Shown here: in pieces, positions 52,463 to 61,172 of the stretch | Layout of the letters: each line of letters starts with the position of its first letter | Numbering within the stretch: the first letter of the stretch is position 1 | Assembly (NCBI GenBank): GCA_963722555.1 | Contig: CAVRNQ010000007.1 | Coordinates: 372,001-436,000, forward strand | Reading direction: 5' to 3' | Origin: Bog-366 sp963722555 | GTDB lineage: Bacteria; Acidobacteriota; Terriglobia; UBA7540 | Length of the DNA stretch: 64,000 bases | The notes under the pieces: model-generated | Databases searched by the model: none | The model's input: the letters and a program-made list of their open reading frames with translations, nothing else | Told to the model about the DNA's origin: nothing | Position numbers and translations under genes: made by a program

Positions 52463-55210
52463 ATGCGGCCACGAATTGTGTTTCTCCTCGCGATTGCGAT
52501 TTTCACCGGGCCGGCTGGTCTGCTGCGGGCACGTGACGGACAGCCGGTTTCGACTTTGGAGCTGCACGCGCCGGCCGGAACCGAGCCGGTGAAGATTAAT
52601 CCCAGCCGAGAGAGCGTGCTGCCCAATGGGCGGCTGATCACGCCACTCGGCAAGCAAGTCATGGTAGCGCCGCATCCTTATGGCCTGGCGCTTAGCCCGG
52701 ATGGCAAGACACTGGTTACCGTCAACAGTGGCACGCAGCCGTTTTCGATCTCGATCCTCACCGGACTCGCGAGCGAGCAGCCGCAGGTGGCGCAGATTCC
52801 ACCCGGTTTCAATTCCGCTGATGCCGATCCTGAAAGCGTCTTCTTGGGGGCGGCCATCGGGCCAGACAATCGCACCCTCTACGTTTCGGAAGGCAATAAC
52901 GGAAAAATCGGCATCTTCGACCTGGTCACGCACCAGCGGCTCGCTTCACTCAGCCTGGACGGGACGTTCGAGGGCGCCACCTACAAGAACAGCCTCACGA
53001 GCACCCTGCAACTGACGCCGGACGGCCGCCGCCTGGCGGTACTCGACCTCGCGCATTTTCGCCTGGTCATGGTGGATACGGAGGCGAGGCAGATCCTGTC
53101 CAGCGTTCCGGTGGGGCGCATGCCGTTTGGCCTCGCACTTTCGCCGGACGGAAGGCGCGCCTACGTGTCCAATGTCGGGACGTTTCAGTATTCGCTGATC
53201 CCCGGATTCGACCCCAACAACGCCAGGCGTACGGGATTGGATTTTCCGCCCTTCGGTGTGCCGTTGACCGAGGCCAAGCAGGGCGCGACCGTGGAGGGGA
53301 AGCAGATTCCCGGCCTGGGTGATCCGAACGTCCCGGAATCGAACTCTGTGTTCGTCATCGACATCCGCGATCCCGCGCAGCCCCACGTGCTGGCAAAAGT
53401 CCGGAGCGGGATTCCCGTGGGCGATCAATCCGTCAGCGGATCCAGCCCTGGAGACGTGGTGGCTGGGAAGAAGCAGGTATTCATCTCGAACGCTACCCAG
53501 GACAGCATCACCGTCCTGGACGCTCGCACGAACCAGGTGAAGAAAACCATCGTCCTCGAGCCGGCGGAATCCGTCCAAGGCCTCCGAGGGGTGCTGCCTT
53601 TCGGCATGGCGCTCAGCCCTGATGAGAAACGGCTCTACGTGGCCTGCGCGGGGATCAACGCCGTGGCGGTGCTGGACGCGCACAAGGGAAAAGTCCTGGG
53701 ATACTTCCCCACGGCGTGGTTCCCGGCCCGCGTGGCCGTCAGTCCCGACAACAAAACTCTGTACGTGGCCAATGCCAAAGGATTCGGCGCAGGGCCCAAC
53801 GCCGGCCCGAACTTCCACGAGGGGCCGGAGGGAACCTACATCGGGGACATCACCAAAGGGTTTGTTTCGATCGTCGGGTTTCCCCTCCACACCCGCGAGG
53901 CCACGGATCGAGTCCGGAAGGACAATGGCTTTGAGCGTGGGGCCGAGGTCGCGCGCGGCGCGGACCTCCCAGTTCCTCCTGCGGGGACGGCGAGCACGAA
54001 GATCAAACACGTGGTCTTTATCGTCAAGGAGAACCGCACCTTCGACGAGGTCCTCGGCGACCTGCATCCCAAGGGCGCCGACTTCGAAGGCGACGCGACC
54101 CTGGCCCGCTGGGGTGAGACCGCGGAGGTGAAGGAGAAGGACGAGCCCACGATTGCGGATGGCCACGTCACGCCCAATCATCATGCGCTGGCGCGGCGTT
54201 TCGCGATCAGCGACAACTACTACGTGGACTCGGACGTCTCCGTTGATGGCCATCACTGGCTGGTCGGAAATTACCCCAACGAAGTCGTCGAGACCGGCTG
54301 GCCGGCGGCCTACGGCAAACGGCTCGACTTCCGCGCTGATCCCGACGCGCCCGGCCGGCTGGGCATCGGCGCTTCCAATCCCTGGCCGGAGGCCTACCTC
54401 GAAGCGGGCTCGTTGTGGGAGCACTTGGCGCGGCGCCACATCAGCTTTCGCAATTACGGTGAGGGTATTGAAATGGCGGGGGACGACGAGGGGATTGGCC
54501 TCCTGCCCACCGGGGTTCGCGAAGCCGTAAACATGCCGATGCCGGAAGTGCTGTATGAGAACACCTCGCGCAGCTACGCCACCTTCAACACCAATATTTC
54601 CGATCAGTACCGGTTTGGACAGTTCGAGCGTGAGTTCCAGGTTCGCTATGCCAGCGGGAAAGAGCCCCTGCCGCAATTCCTTTATATCTGGTTGCCGAAC
54701 GATCACACCGCCGAGCCGCGGCCTGAAGATGGGTACGCGTATCGCGCCTCTTACGTCGCGGATAACGACCTGGCGCTGGGCAAGCTCGTGGAGTTGTTTT
54801 CGCACAGTCCCTTCTGGAAGGACCTGGCGATCTTCGTCACCGAAGACGACGCGCAGGGCGGGCGCGACCACGTGGACGCGCATCGCAGCGTGCTGATGGT
54901 CATCAGCCCTTATACGGCTGGCGGCCGCGTCTCGCACGTGCACACCAGCATGGCCAGCATCCTGAAGACTTTTGATTTGATCTTCGGCCTGCCCTCGCTC
55001 AACCAGTACGACGCAGCGGCCACCGACCTCTCGGATTTCTTCACCGCACAGCCGGACTTTGCGCCTTACGACGCGCTGGCCAGCGACGTGCGGATTTTCG
55101 ACCCCGCCAAGGTGCGCGAGCCGGGGCTGGATTTGCAATCGCGGCCGGGCGCACCACTCGATGACCCCGCCACGATCCGGCGTGAGCTGCGAAACCGCGC
55201 TGACGATTGA
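52463..55210 (+). CDS. Secreted beta-propeller / phosphoesterase fusion
   Basis: 915 residues. Signal peptide IVFLLAIAIFTGPAGLLRA. Residues about 60-450 are a YncE-type propeller with repeated SPDGKTLVTVN, GPDNRTLYVSEGN, SPDGRRAYVSNVG, SPDEKRLYVACAG and SPDNKTLYVANAK blades. Residues about 510-900 are an alkaline-phosphatase-superfamily phosphoesterase (HVVFIVKENRTFDEVLGDL, FAISDNYYVDSDVSVDGHHW, YIWLPNDHT, FVTEDDAQGGRDHVDAHR), the metal site being spread over these motifs. The combination is a known bifunctional family of soil bacteria; probable exported phosphodiesterase. Rho-independent hairpin copy D follows. Confidence 0.9.
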   Translation: MRPRIVFLLAIAIFTGPAGLLRARDGQPVSTLELHAPAGTEPVKINPSRESVLPNGRLITPLGKQVMVAPHPYGLALSPDGKTLVTVNSGTQPFSISILTGLASEQPQVAQIPPGFNSADADPESVFLGAAIGPDNRTLYVSEGNNGKIGIFDLVTHQRLASLSLDGTFEGATYKNSLTSTLQLTPDGRRLAVLDLAHFRLVMVDTEARQILSSVPVGRMPFGLALSPDGRRAYVSNVGTFQYSLIPGFDPNNARRTGLDFPPFGVPLTEAKQGATVEGKQIPGLGDPNVPESNSVFVIDIRDPAQPHVLAKVRSGIPVGDQSVSGSSPGDVVAGKKQVFISNATQDSITVLDARTNQVKKTIVLEPAESVQGLRGVLPFGMALSPDEKRLYVACAGINAVAVLDAHKGKVLGYFPTAWFPARVAVSPDNKTLYVANAKGFGAGPNAGPNFHEGPEGTYIGDITKGFVSIVGFPLHTREATDRVRKDNGFERGAEVARGADLPVPPAGTASTKIKHVVFIVKENRTFDEVLGDLHPKGADFEGDATLARWGETAEVKEKDEPTIADGHVTPNHHALARRFAISDNYYVDSDVSVDGHHWLVGNYPNEVVETGWPAAYGKRLDFRADPDAPGRLGIGASNPWPEAYLEAGSLWEHLARRHISFRNYGEGIEMAGDDEGIGLLPTGVREAVNMPMPEVLYENTSRSYATFNTNISDQYRFGQFEREFQVRYASGKEPLPQFLYIWLPNDHTAEPRPEDGYAYRASYVADNDLALGKLVELFSHSPFWKDLAIFVTEDDAQGGRDHVDAHRSVLMVISPYTAGGRVSHVHTSMASILKTFDLIFGLPSLNQYDAAATDLSDFFTAQPDFAPYDALASDVRIFDPAKVREPGLDLQSRPGAPLDDPATIRRELRNRADD

Positions 55211-55230
55211 TGCGGCCCGCGGGAAGGGCG

Positions 55231-55386
55231 GGGCTTTAGAGGCTGCGGAAAAACTCCTCACAATGTCATCCTGAGGAGGCGAAGCCGACGAAGGACCTCT
55301 GTATTTGCTTGGAAATTCAAATACAGGGGTCCTTCGCTTCGCTCAGGATGACAGCTTTGGCGGTTCTTCCGCAGCCTCTAAAGCCC
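55231..55386. repeat. Dispersed hairpin repeat, copy D (long arm left)
   Basis: GGGCTTTAGAGGCTGCGG and its perfect reverse complement close the element. Left arm GAGGAGGCGAAGCCGACGAA, right arm short GAGCGAAGCGAAG (reversed). It lies between the phosphoesterase gene and kdsB, and the open frame in front of kdsB runs through it. Confidence 0.85.
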
Positions 55387-55490
55387 AGCCCGTCAGGCAG
55401 CCCCCCCAACCGTCCCAGCGCGGTGAGAGATTCGGGTTAGCCCTTGCAAACTGGCTACGTCTCGGCATAATCTGCCCTGGGTTTGCCACG

Positions 55491-56237
55491 ATGCACAGAG
55501 TCCTGGGGGTGATCCCGGCGCGACTGGAGTCCACGCGGCTTCCGCGCAAGCCGCTGCGGACGATCTCGGGCCGCCCCATGATTCGCTGGGTGTACGAGCG
55601 GGCGCGGGAAGCGGCGTGCCTCGATCATCTCCTGGTGGCAACCGACTCCCCGGAGATCGAATCCTACTGCCGGGGTCAGGCGATTCCGGTGATGATGACC
55701 TCGTGCGCGCACCGCTCCGGGACGGACCGCGTGGTGGAAGTCATGGTGCGCGAGCCCGCCGAAATCTACGTCAACATCCAGGGTGACGAGCCCATGATCA
55801 CTCCGGACCACCTGGAGCGCCTCCTCGCTCCTTTCCGCGCGCCGGGCGGCGCCGAAGTTTCGACCCTGAAAGTCGCCATCAGCGAGGAAAGCGCGCGTGA
55901 CCCGAACAATGTGAAAGTGGTCACCGACCGCGCGGGGCAAGCGCTTTACTTCTCCCGGGCGCAGATCCCTCACGACCGCGACGGGAACGGGCAGGCACGG
56001 TACTTCAAGCACCTCGGGATTTATGCTTATACGGCGGCGGCGCTCGGAAAATTCCATGGCCTGCCGCCTTCTCCGCTCGAGCAAACGGAAAGGCTCGAAC
56101 AATTGCGCCTGCTCGAGAATGGCATTCCCATCGTCGTCGTGGAAACGCCCAACGACACGATCGGCGTGGACACGGAGGAAGACCTCGAAAAGGTCGAGGC
56201 CTATTTCCGTCGGCTGCAGCAGGAGCCGGGAAGGTAA
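55491..56237 (+). CDS. kdsB: 3-deoxy-manno-octulosonate cytidylyltransferase
   Basis: 248 residues from ATG 55491; the frame extends back to 55305 but that section is hairpin-repeat sequence (LRFAQDD). Motifs: VIPARLESTRLPRKPL, HLLVATDSPEIESYCRG, SGTDRVVEV, NIQGDEPMI, YFSRAQIPHDRDG, HLGIYAYTAAALGKF and EQTERLEQLRLLENG. Activates Kdo with CTP for lipopolysaccharide, consistent with a Gram-negative envelope. Seven bases before the DUF2252 gene. Confidence 0.95.
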   Translation: MHRVLGVIPARLESTRLPRKPLRTISGRPMIRWVYERAREAACLDHLLVATDSPEIESYCRGQAIPVMMTSCAHRSGTDRVVEVMVREPAEIYVNIQGDEPMITPDHLERLLAPFRAPGGAEVSTLKVAISEESARDPNNVKVVTDRAGQALYFSRAQIPHDRDGNGQARYFKHLGIYAYTAAALGKFHGLPPSPLEQTERLEQLRLLENGIPIVVVETPNDTIGVDTEEDLEKVEAYFRRLQQEPGR

Positions 56238-56243
56238 CGCGCG

Positions 56244-57320
56244 ATGCGCATCAAGAAATCGACCAAGCGGTATGAAACGTGGCTGGGCAAGCACCTTACG
56301 ATCGTGCCGGGCGACTTGGCGCTGAAGCACACGCGGATGGGTGAAGAACCGTTCCCCTTCCTGCGCGCCACGTTCTACCGCTGGGTGCAGGTGTGGCTCC
56401 AGGCCTTTCCGGACGTCGCCAGTGCGCCGCGGGTGCTGGCGGTGGGCGACCTGCACGTGGAGAATTTCGGAACCTGGCGCGATCATGAAGGCCGGCTGAT
56501 CTGGGGCGTGAATGACTTCGATGAAGCTTATCCCATGGCCTACACGATCGACTTGGTGCGGCTCGCCACGAGCGCCCACCTGGCGATATCGGCCAACCAC
56601 CTGACCCTCCCGCACGAGGATGCTTGCGCTGCCATCCTGGCGGGATATCACGAAGGGCTCGAGTCGGGCGGCAAGCCTTTTGTGTTGGAAGAGACTCACA
56701 AATGGCTGCGCGAGACGGCGACCGGCGAGTTGCGGGACCCGGTGCACTTCTGGGGGAAGATGAACTCGCTTCCTCCCATGCGGGGCGAAGTTCCCAAGAG
56801 TGCGCGCAAGGCGCTGGAGGATCTCTTGCCCGCGCCGGGACTCATCTATCGCGTCGCGAACCGCGTGGCGGGGCTGGGCAGTCTGGGCCGCGAACGTTAC
56901 GTGGCGCTGGCGGATTGGTGCGGGGGCCGGGTGGCGCGCGAGGCCAAAGCCCTGCTCCCCTCGGCGTGCGTTTGGGCGCGTGAGGACAAAGGCTCGAGAA
57001 AGATCTTCTACGAGGAGATCATCAACAGCGCCGTCCGGGCCCTCGATCCCTGCGTAAAATTGCGTGGCCGTTGGATTGTGCGCCGCCTGGCCCCGGACTG
57101 CTCGCGTATTGAACTTTCGGCGATTCCCAAGCAACGCGATGAATCGCGCCTGCTGCACGCCATGGGTTTCGAGACGGCCAACATTCACTTGGGGAGCAAG
57201 GCCGCCCTCAAAGCCGTGCGCCGCGACCTGGCCAAACGCAAGCCCGGATGGCTGCACGAGACGGCCCGGAAAATGGGGGACGCGGTGAAGAAGGATTGGG
57301 AGCAGTGGCGTAAAGGTTAG
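56244..57320 (+). CDS. DUF2252 family protein
   Basis: 358 residues. FLRATFYRWVQVW, VLAVGDLHVENFGTWRD (GDxHxxNFG, reminiscent of the aminoglycoside-phosphotransferase HGDxxxxN loop), NDFDEAYPMAYTIDLVRLATS (kinase-like D..D) and IVRRLAPDCSRIEL define DUF2252. The fold is kinase-like; the substrate is unknown. Located seven bases after kdsB on the same strand, so co-transcribed. Confidence 0.88.
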   Translation: MRIKKSTKRYETWLGKHLTIVPGDLALKHTRMGEEPFPFLRATFYRWVQVWLQAFPDVASAPRVLAVGDLHVENFGTWRDHEGRLIWGVNDFDEAYPMAYTIDLVRLATSAHLAISANHLTLPHEDACAAILAGYHEGLESGGKPFVLEETHKWLRETATGELRDPVHFWGKMNSLPPMRGEVPKSARKALEDLLPAPGLIYRVANRVAGLGSLGRERYVALADWCGGRVAREAKALLPSACVWAREDKGSRKIFYEEIINSAVRALDPCVKLRGRWIVRRLAPDCSRIELSAIPKQRDESRLLHAMGFETANIHLGSKAALKAVRRDLAKRKPGWLHETARKMGDAVKKDWEQWRKG

Positions 57321-57394
57321 CGGTGGCGAGGATTTGAAACAGTGAGGCGCGGACTTGCGAGACTGGTCCGTGCTACGCTTGCTCATCCCCTTCA

Positions 57395-57555
57395 TTTTCA
57401 ATAACTCCTTTTTTTTCATCAACATCATGGAAAGAAAACTATAACTCGTTTTTTTTCAACAACATCTTGGAAAGCCGGAAAACTGACATTTCTTCTCCAT
57501 TTTTTTTCAGTAACATAGTGGAACTTACCTTCATTTTGGGGCCCCCTTTTTTTTC
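57395..57555 (-). repeat. AT-rich repeat, copy 2 (inverted relative to 32.3 kb)
   Basis: Reverse strand reads GGGGGCCCCAAAATGAAGG, TCCACTATGTTACTGAAA, then CCAAGATGTTGTTGAAAA and CATGATGTTGATGAAAA, the same three-unit order as copy 1. Poly-A tracts replace several variable bases. Confidence 0.7.
57439..57534 (-). CDS. 31-codon reading frame inside the AT-rich repeat, copy 2
   Basis: MKVSSTMLLKKNGEE at the start, ending KMLLKKNEL; same length and stop as the 32319 frame. Codon differences from the partner are mainly amino-acid-changing, which argues against strong coding constraint. Confidence 0.25.
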   Translation of the reverse strand: MKVSSTMLLKKNGEEMSVFRLSKMLLKKNEL

Positions 57556-57787
57556 GTCACCCTGGCCACCCAAGAATTAACTAACTCTTTTAATTTCAGT
57601 GATATAGATTTTTGCAAGGTTTTCGCTATCAATCGCTAACCAATTCTGTTTCTTATACATAATGGAAAGCCGCAGCCATTATTGTGGCCATTATTGTAGC
57701 GCCGACATTCAAAGCTCAGCGCTACGTCAGCATGTGCCGACACTTCGCTCCCCTCAGGGCAGGCTCTAAAGGCGCCACTTCGCCCCG

Positions 57788-57893
57788 ATTTATCGCGTAA
57801 CCTGCGTATTTTCAGCCAAAAAGCCCGATGGATTGTCGCCAATTATCGCGAAATTTGTGCTCTTTCGGCCAAAAAGCCCGATGGATTATATGC
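57788..57893. repeat. 53-bp tandem repeat, two units
   Basis: TTATCGCG at 57790 and 57843 and AAAAAGCCCGATGGATT at 57818 and 57871 keep a 53-base period, with TTTC(A/G)GCC before each. Between them the units differ. Only two units, so not a CRISPR array. Confidence 0.7.
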
Positions 57894-58233
57894 CATTTTG
57901 TCAATCTCGCCTTTGTTTTCATACACATCCCCGGAGCTTCCTTCATTTTTAACATCTTTTTGTGTGATTCTCACGTTCCTGATTTTTGTCATGAATTCTT
58001 GATCAACCCGGCTCGTAGAGGCTCTCTCAAGACTCGCCATCGCCCGCGCTGCCCGCAATTGCTTGCGTGGAGAACCGGTATGAGGTGCGGCGTTCATGCC
58101 TCAATATTGTAGCCTGCCGCCCCAGGGTATTGTCAATTGGGGTACGTTACTTTGTGCCTACCGGTAGATTCAAAATTCTGACATCCGGCAGAAATTCACC
58201 ATTCCGGGGCGGAAGGTGAAGCTGAGTCACAAG

Positions 58234-58448
58234 CTATCAGGCATTTTGGCTGGTGTAGCGCCGGTGTCCTCAACGGCAGCTACATGCACAACAATCCGGT
58301 TAAGCGCCGCTCGGTGAGAGAACCGGGCGGCTGGCCGTGGTCGAGTTGGAGTCTCTATTTCCGGCAGTATGCGTGGATCCTGGAAGCGGGTCGCTGGGAT
58401 GAGCCCACGGCCACTACCCGTCCCTTGGGGAAATCGAAGGCCCCATGA
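58234..58448 (+). pseudogene. RAYT (REP-associated Y1 transposase) C-terminal remnant
   Basis: Reads HFGWCSAGVLNGSYMHNNPV, then KRRSVREPGGWPWSSWSLYF and a short tail to TGA 58448. This matches the family's SYIHNNPVKRxLV..P.DWPWSSWRFY end. The catalytic HUH and Tyr parts are missing upstream. Confidence 0.75.
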
Positions 58449-58541
58449 ACCAAGGGTCTGCGCCAGCCAGCCAGACACTACTACTAAATACATATAATCC
58501 TCTACGCCCCCCCCTCACCGGAGTACAATACCCCGGCTTCT

Positions 58542-59558
58542 ATGGCGGACCTGCGCAACCAAAGGATCGCCCTCGCCAAGCGAAGGATAACCAACATTCT
58601 CACGAAGCACTACGTCGCGACCATGCGTACCCTGGAGCAGAAGATTTCTGACGCAGGCCCAACAAATCAACGCATCGATCCCCACCTACTGACGAAAGCC
58701 CACCAGGAGTTGGAACACGAAGGCAAACTCAGACGTTTACAACGTGCCAAGAGTCACTGGTTTCATCTAGCTGAAACTCATGAAAACGACGTAGGTCAAA
58801 GACTGCAAATCTTAGAACCAATTCACGATGCCACCCTTGAGGGGCACTTTGCGCTCCGACTGGGTCAAGCGCTGGAAATCCCGGTCTTCAAGGCCCTGCA
58901 AGGCCAGACCAGGATGCACTTTTTGGGGGCTTTCACCGATCTCAACGACCATGACGACAGCTCACTATACCGGAAGGAGGAACATCCAGAATACGTCAGC
59001 GGACTCTCAATGCCTCCGAAGAAAAAGTTGGATTTCATTGTCTTTAGAGACCAAGTGGTAGCTGGGATCGAAGTCAAAAACACCCGACCTTGGGTGTACC
59101 CTGACAGCGACGACGTGGTTGAGCTCCTTAGGAAGTGTTGCACGATCAACGCGGTCCCGATTTTGATCGCCCGTCGGATTCACTACGCGACGTTCTCCGT
59201 TCTCAGCAACTGCGGCGTGATTCTCCACCAGACTTACAACCAGCGGTATCCAAAGGCAGATGAGCAACTGGCCACACAGGCACGGGACAAGAACCTATTG
59301 GGATATCACGACATTCGTGTTGGGAACGAGCCCGACGCACGCCTAATTAAGTTCATTCACACCAACTTGCCTGGTCTGCTTGATCGATTCCGCGAATCTT
59401 TTGAACGTTTTAAGGACTTGCTATGTGCGTACGCTCAGGGCGAGATGAGATACAAAGAATTTGCCGGTCGATCAAAACGCAGACTCCGAGGCGAGCCCGA
59501 GGACCTGCCGCCGTTTGAGCCTCCAGACGAGGGGGAGGTCGAAGACGACTGGATATAA
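58542..59558 (+). CDS. Protein with N-terminal winged helix and PD-(D/E)XK-like nuclease core
   Basis: 338 residues. Residues 1-95 look like a winged helix (NILTKHYVATMRTLEQKISD, LLTKAHQELEHEGKLRRL). Residues about 160-215 have a PD-(D/E)XK pattern: KKKLDFIVFRDQVVAGIEVK with the D and E-x-K, then LLRKCCTINAVPILIARR. The C-terminus is acidic (PPFEPPDEGEVEDDW). No ribosome site is obvious before ATG 58542. Family not recognised. Its setting among transposase relics suggests an accessory, possibly defence or DNA-processing role. Confidence 0.55.
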   Translation: MADLRNQRIALAKRRITNILTKHYVATMRTLEQKISDAGPTNQRIDPHLLTKAHQELEHEGKLRRLQRAKSHWFHLAETHENDVGQRLQILEPIHDATLEGHFALRLGQALEIPVFKALQGQTRMHFLGAFTDLNDHDDSSLYRKEEHPEYVSGLSMPPKKKLDFIVFRDQVVAGIEVKNTRPWVYPDSDDVVELLRKCCTINAVPILIARRIHYATFSVLSNCGVILHQTYNQRYPKADEQLATQARDKNLLGYHDIRVGNEPDARLIKFIHTNLPGLLDRFRESFERFKDLLCAYAQGEMRYKEFAGRSKRRLRGEPEDLPPFEPPDEGEVEDDWI

Positions 59559-59670
59559 TCACGTGTAGCGCAATTATTCCACGCCCGCCCGCGATAGGAC
59601 ATGCTTAATGAAAAAGCTGCCAGCGCAGACTTGGTGTGTAAATCTGAGGCTATTCCATCCCCAAGGGTTA

Positions 59671-59702
59671 GAGCCGCAGAGTTGAAGACCAACTCTGCGC
59701 TA
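59671..59702. repeat. REP-like hairpin
   Basis: GCCGCAGAGTTG / CCAACTCTGCGC with a 4-base loop. Same class as the hairpins at 29.1, 30.15, 60.6, 60.83 and 61.08 kb. It lies between two convergent genes. Confidence 0.6.
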
Positions 59703-59779
59703 CGCTGCTGCCACGTGCATCAAACCCTGAGAGTAACTCCTACTATGGAAGCGGGGATTGCCGGAAGGATTATGGACAA

Positions 59780-60520
59780 TTAACGATTTACTTTGGTAAC
59801 TAGAATTCCTCTAAGCTTTGCTTGAGTTTTAATCCACACGCATGTATCCGACATCCGGTATCCGCAGTAAAGAGGGTCGTCGCAACCATAAGACTTTGCG
59901 CATCTGCGCCGCTTTAGCGCACCATCGATAAAGTTCTGTATAACTTCTTTGTGAACAGATTCTATTGACATACTGCCATCTATTTTAATAACAACCTTAT
60001 CTTTAAGCGACAGAAAGATTTCGCGAGCCTTCTCTAAGTTGGACATACGCTCGAATTCGTTGGGGCTGTCGCCGCGTTTTTGAATTCTGTGAACCGACAC
60101 CCATGGGTCAATATCAAGGAGAAATACTGCGTCCGGAATCACAAATCTTTTTTTCATGACCCTTTGGAGCGATTTAACGTTGAACCCACGGACACCCTGA
60201 TATGCTATGGTCGAGTAATAATAACGGTCAAGAATGACGATCTCGTCCCGGTCGAGAGCGGGCTTAATGATGTTGACGGTGTGCTCTTCACGGTCTCGCA
60301 AGAAATACTTCAATTCTTCTCTGGGAGAGTGGCGCTCTGTTGAGGCAGAGTCACGGATTCTTTTTCCCCAACTTCCATTGGTGGGTTCTTTGGAATTGGT
60401 AATTGATTCGCCAGCCTCTCGTAGAGCGGAAACCAGTAACGCTGCTTGGGTTGTCTTCCCAGCGCCATCGATGCCCTCGAATGCCACCAGAACGCCAAGC
60501 CCTTTATGCGCGGGCATCAT
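59780..60520 (-). CDS. Thymidylate kinase-like protein with C-terminal extension
   Basis: 246 residues; usual Tmk is about 210. P-loop AFEGIDGAGKTTQAALL, DRYYYSTIAYQGVRG (the DR(Y/H) and substrate loop) and PDAVFLLDIDPWVSVHRIQK are typical of dTMP kinases. The last 45 residues (KRRRCAKSYGCDDPLYCGYR, then CVWIKTQAKLRGILV) have clustered cysteines and are not part of the standard enzyme. Lower GC than the surroundings. Convergent with the PD-(D/E)XK gene. Probably an accessory copy rather than the housekeeping tmk. Confidence 0.8.
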   Translation of the reverse strand: MMPAHKGLGVLVAFEGIDGAGKTTQAALLVSALREAGESITNSKEPTNGSWGKRIRDSASTERHSPREELKYFLRDREEHTVNIIKPALDRDEIVILDRYYYSTIAYQGVRGFNVKSLQRVMKKRFVIPDAVFLLDIDPWVSVHRIQKRGDSPNEFERMSNLEKAREIFLSLKDKVVIKIDGSMSIESVHKEVIQNFIDGALKRRRCAKSYGCDDPLYCGYRMSDTCVWIKTQAKLRGILVTKVNR

Positions 60521-60603
60521 TACCTCTTGCTAAGCCGAGCGAATTTCGGAAAGCGTAGCACAAACTATGGGGTCGTATCAACACACTTTTAGGACACTAC
60601 CTA

Positions 60604-60650
60604 GCGCAGACCCCGCTCTTGGGTCTGCGGCTTGGAAAGTTGCATGGGCA
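60604..60650 (+). repeat. REP-like hairpin, left of RAYT remnant
   Basis: GCGCAGACCC/GGGTCTGCGG (60604-60613 and 60621-60630), followed by CTTGGAAAGTTGCATG, which resembles the tail of the 30139 element. Same orientation as that copy. Confidence 0.65.
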
Positions 60651-60667
60651 TCGGCCGGCTCAAATGC

Positions 60668-61052
60668 GCGCCTTCTCGTCTGCCGGCAATCGCACCCGGT
60701 CCACCACGAGCCCGCACCGGCGTTGTTGCTCCTCAGCCGGCACGCCCGCGTATTCCGCAGCGCTCGACCAGACCCAGTCCTCGGGTTTCATCACCAGGCC
60801 CCGCCGCACCGGATTCAGGCGGGGTGGCGCAGACATCGTTTTGGGATGTCTGCGTTATGAGATTCAGGGTATGGGACCTATGGCGACGAGGGGGGCATGT
60901 TGCCGGTAGTAGAGCCGGAAGCTCGACCATGGCCGCTGGTCAAGAGAGGGAACAAGGCGGCGGCCGAAAAGGCGGGCGCGGCGATAGGTACTGGTGGTGA
61001 GGTAATGGAGATGGTTGACCCCGTAGAAATGCCACTGCTGTCCCATCCTCAC
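60668..61052 (-). pseudogene. RAYT transposase, composite remnant
   Basis: Reading leftward from about 61052: MGQQWHFYGVNHLHYLTTST (N-terminal RAYT block), a C-terminal-like piece (DQRPWSSFRLYYRQHAPLV), then, past a hairpin insertion, HTLNPVRRGLVMKPEDWVWS and SAAEYAGVPAEEQQRRCG, ending ADEKARI. Order and breaks show at least two decayed copies or a large internal deletion. Hairpins at 60604 and 61077 flank it. Confidence 0.75.
60819..60860. mobile_element. 42-base hairpin insertion flanked by a 7-bp direct repeat
   Basis: Contains GGCGCAGACATC/GATGTCTGCG. It is flanked by GATTCAG at 60812-60818 and 60861-60867. Removing it with one GATTCAG restores a continuous RAYT reading frame HTLNPVRRG, so it looks like a real insertion with target duplication. 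Confidence 0.6.
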
Positions 61053-61076
61053 ACTTTATCGCACCGAGACCTCAGT

Positions 61077-61110
61077 GCGCCGCAGACATCAAACCACGAT
61101 GTCTGCGCCA
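61077..61110. repeat. REP-like hairpin, right of RAYT remnant
   Basis: CGCAGACATC (61081-61090) and GATGTCTGCG (61098-61107) with a 7-base loop. Nearly the same stem as the 60819 insertion. Confidence 0.65.
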
Positions 61111-61172
61111 TCCGCCGGATAGCCGCTTCCGGCTATCCATGCTCCGAAGAAAACGCTGAGCGTGACTCCCAC

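Larger units (their letters stand above)
57321..58541. other. 1.2-kb AT-rich intergenic region
   Basis: Marked drop in GC compared with both sides. Contents: inverted copy of the 32.3-kb repeat (57395-57555), unassigned AT-rich sequence, a two-unit 53-bp tandem repeat (57788-57893), and a RAYT transposase remnant (58234-58448). No intact gene. Confidence 0.6.

Noticed and set aside
52946..55261. Long reverse frame of 771 codons opposite the propeller/phosphoesterase gene
   Set aside because: It is an antisense shadow in high-GC DNA; the plus-strand gene has a signal peptide and clear domains.
55305..55490. 62-residue N-terminal extension of KdsB
   Set aside because: It is repeat copy D read through; KdsB homology starts at ATG 55491.
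55455..57428. 657-codon reverse frame opposite kdsB and DUF2252
   Set aside because: Antisense to two clear genes; its start lies in the AT-rich repeat and it has no family features.
57788..57893. Possible CRISPR array
   Set aside because: Only two units, 53-base period, diverged ends and no cas genes.
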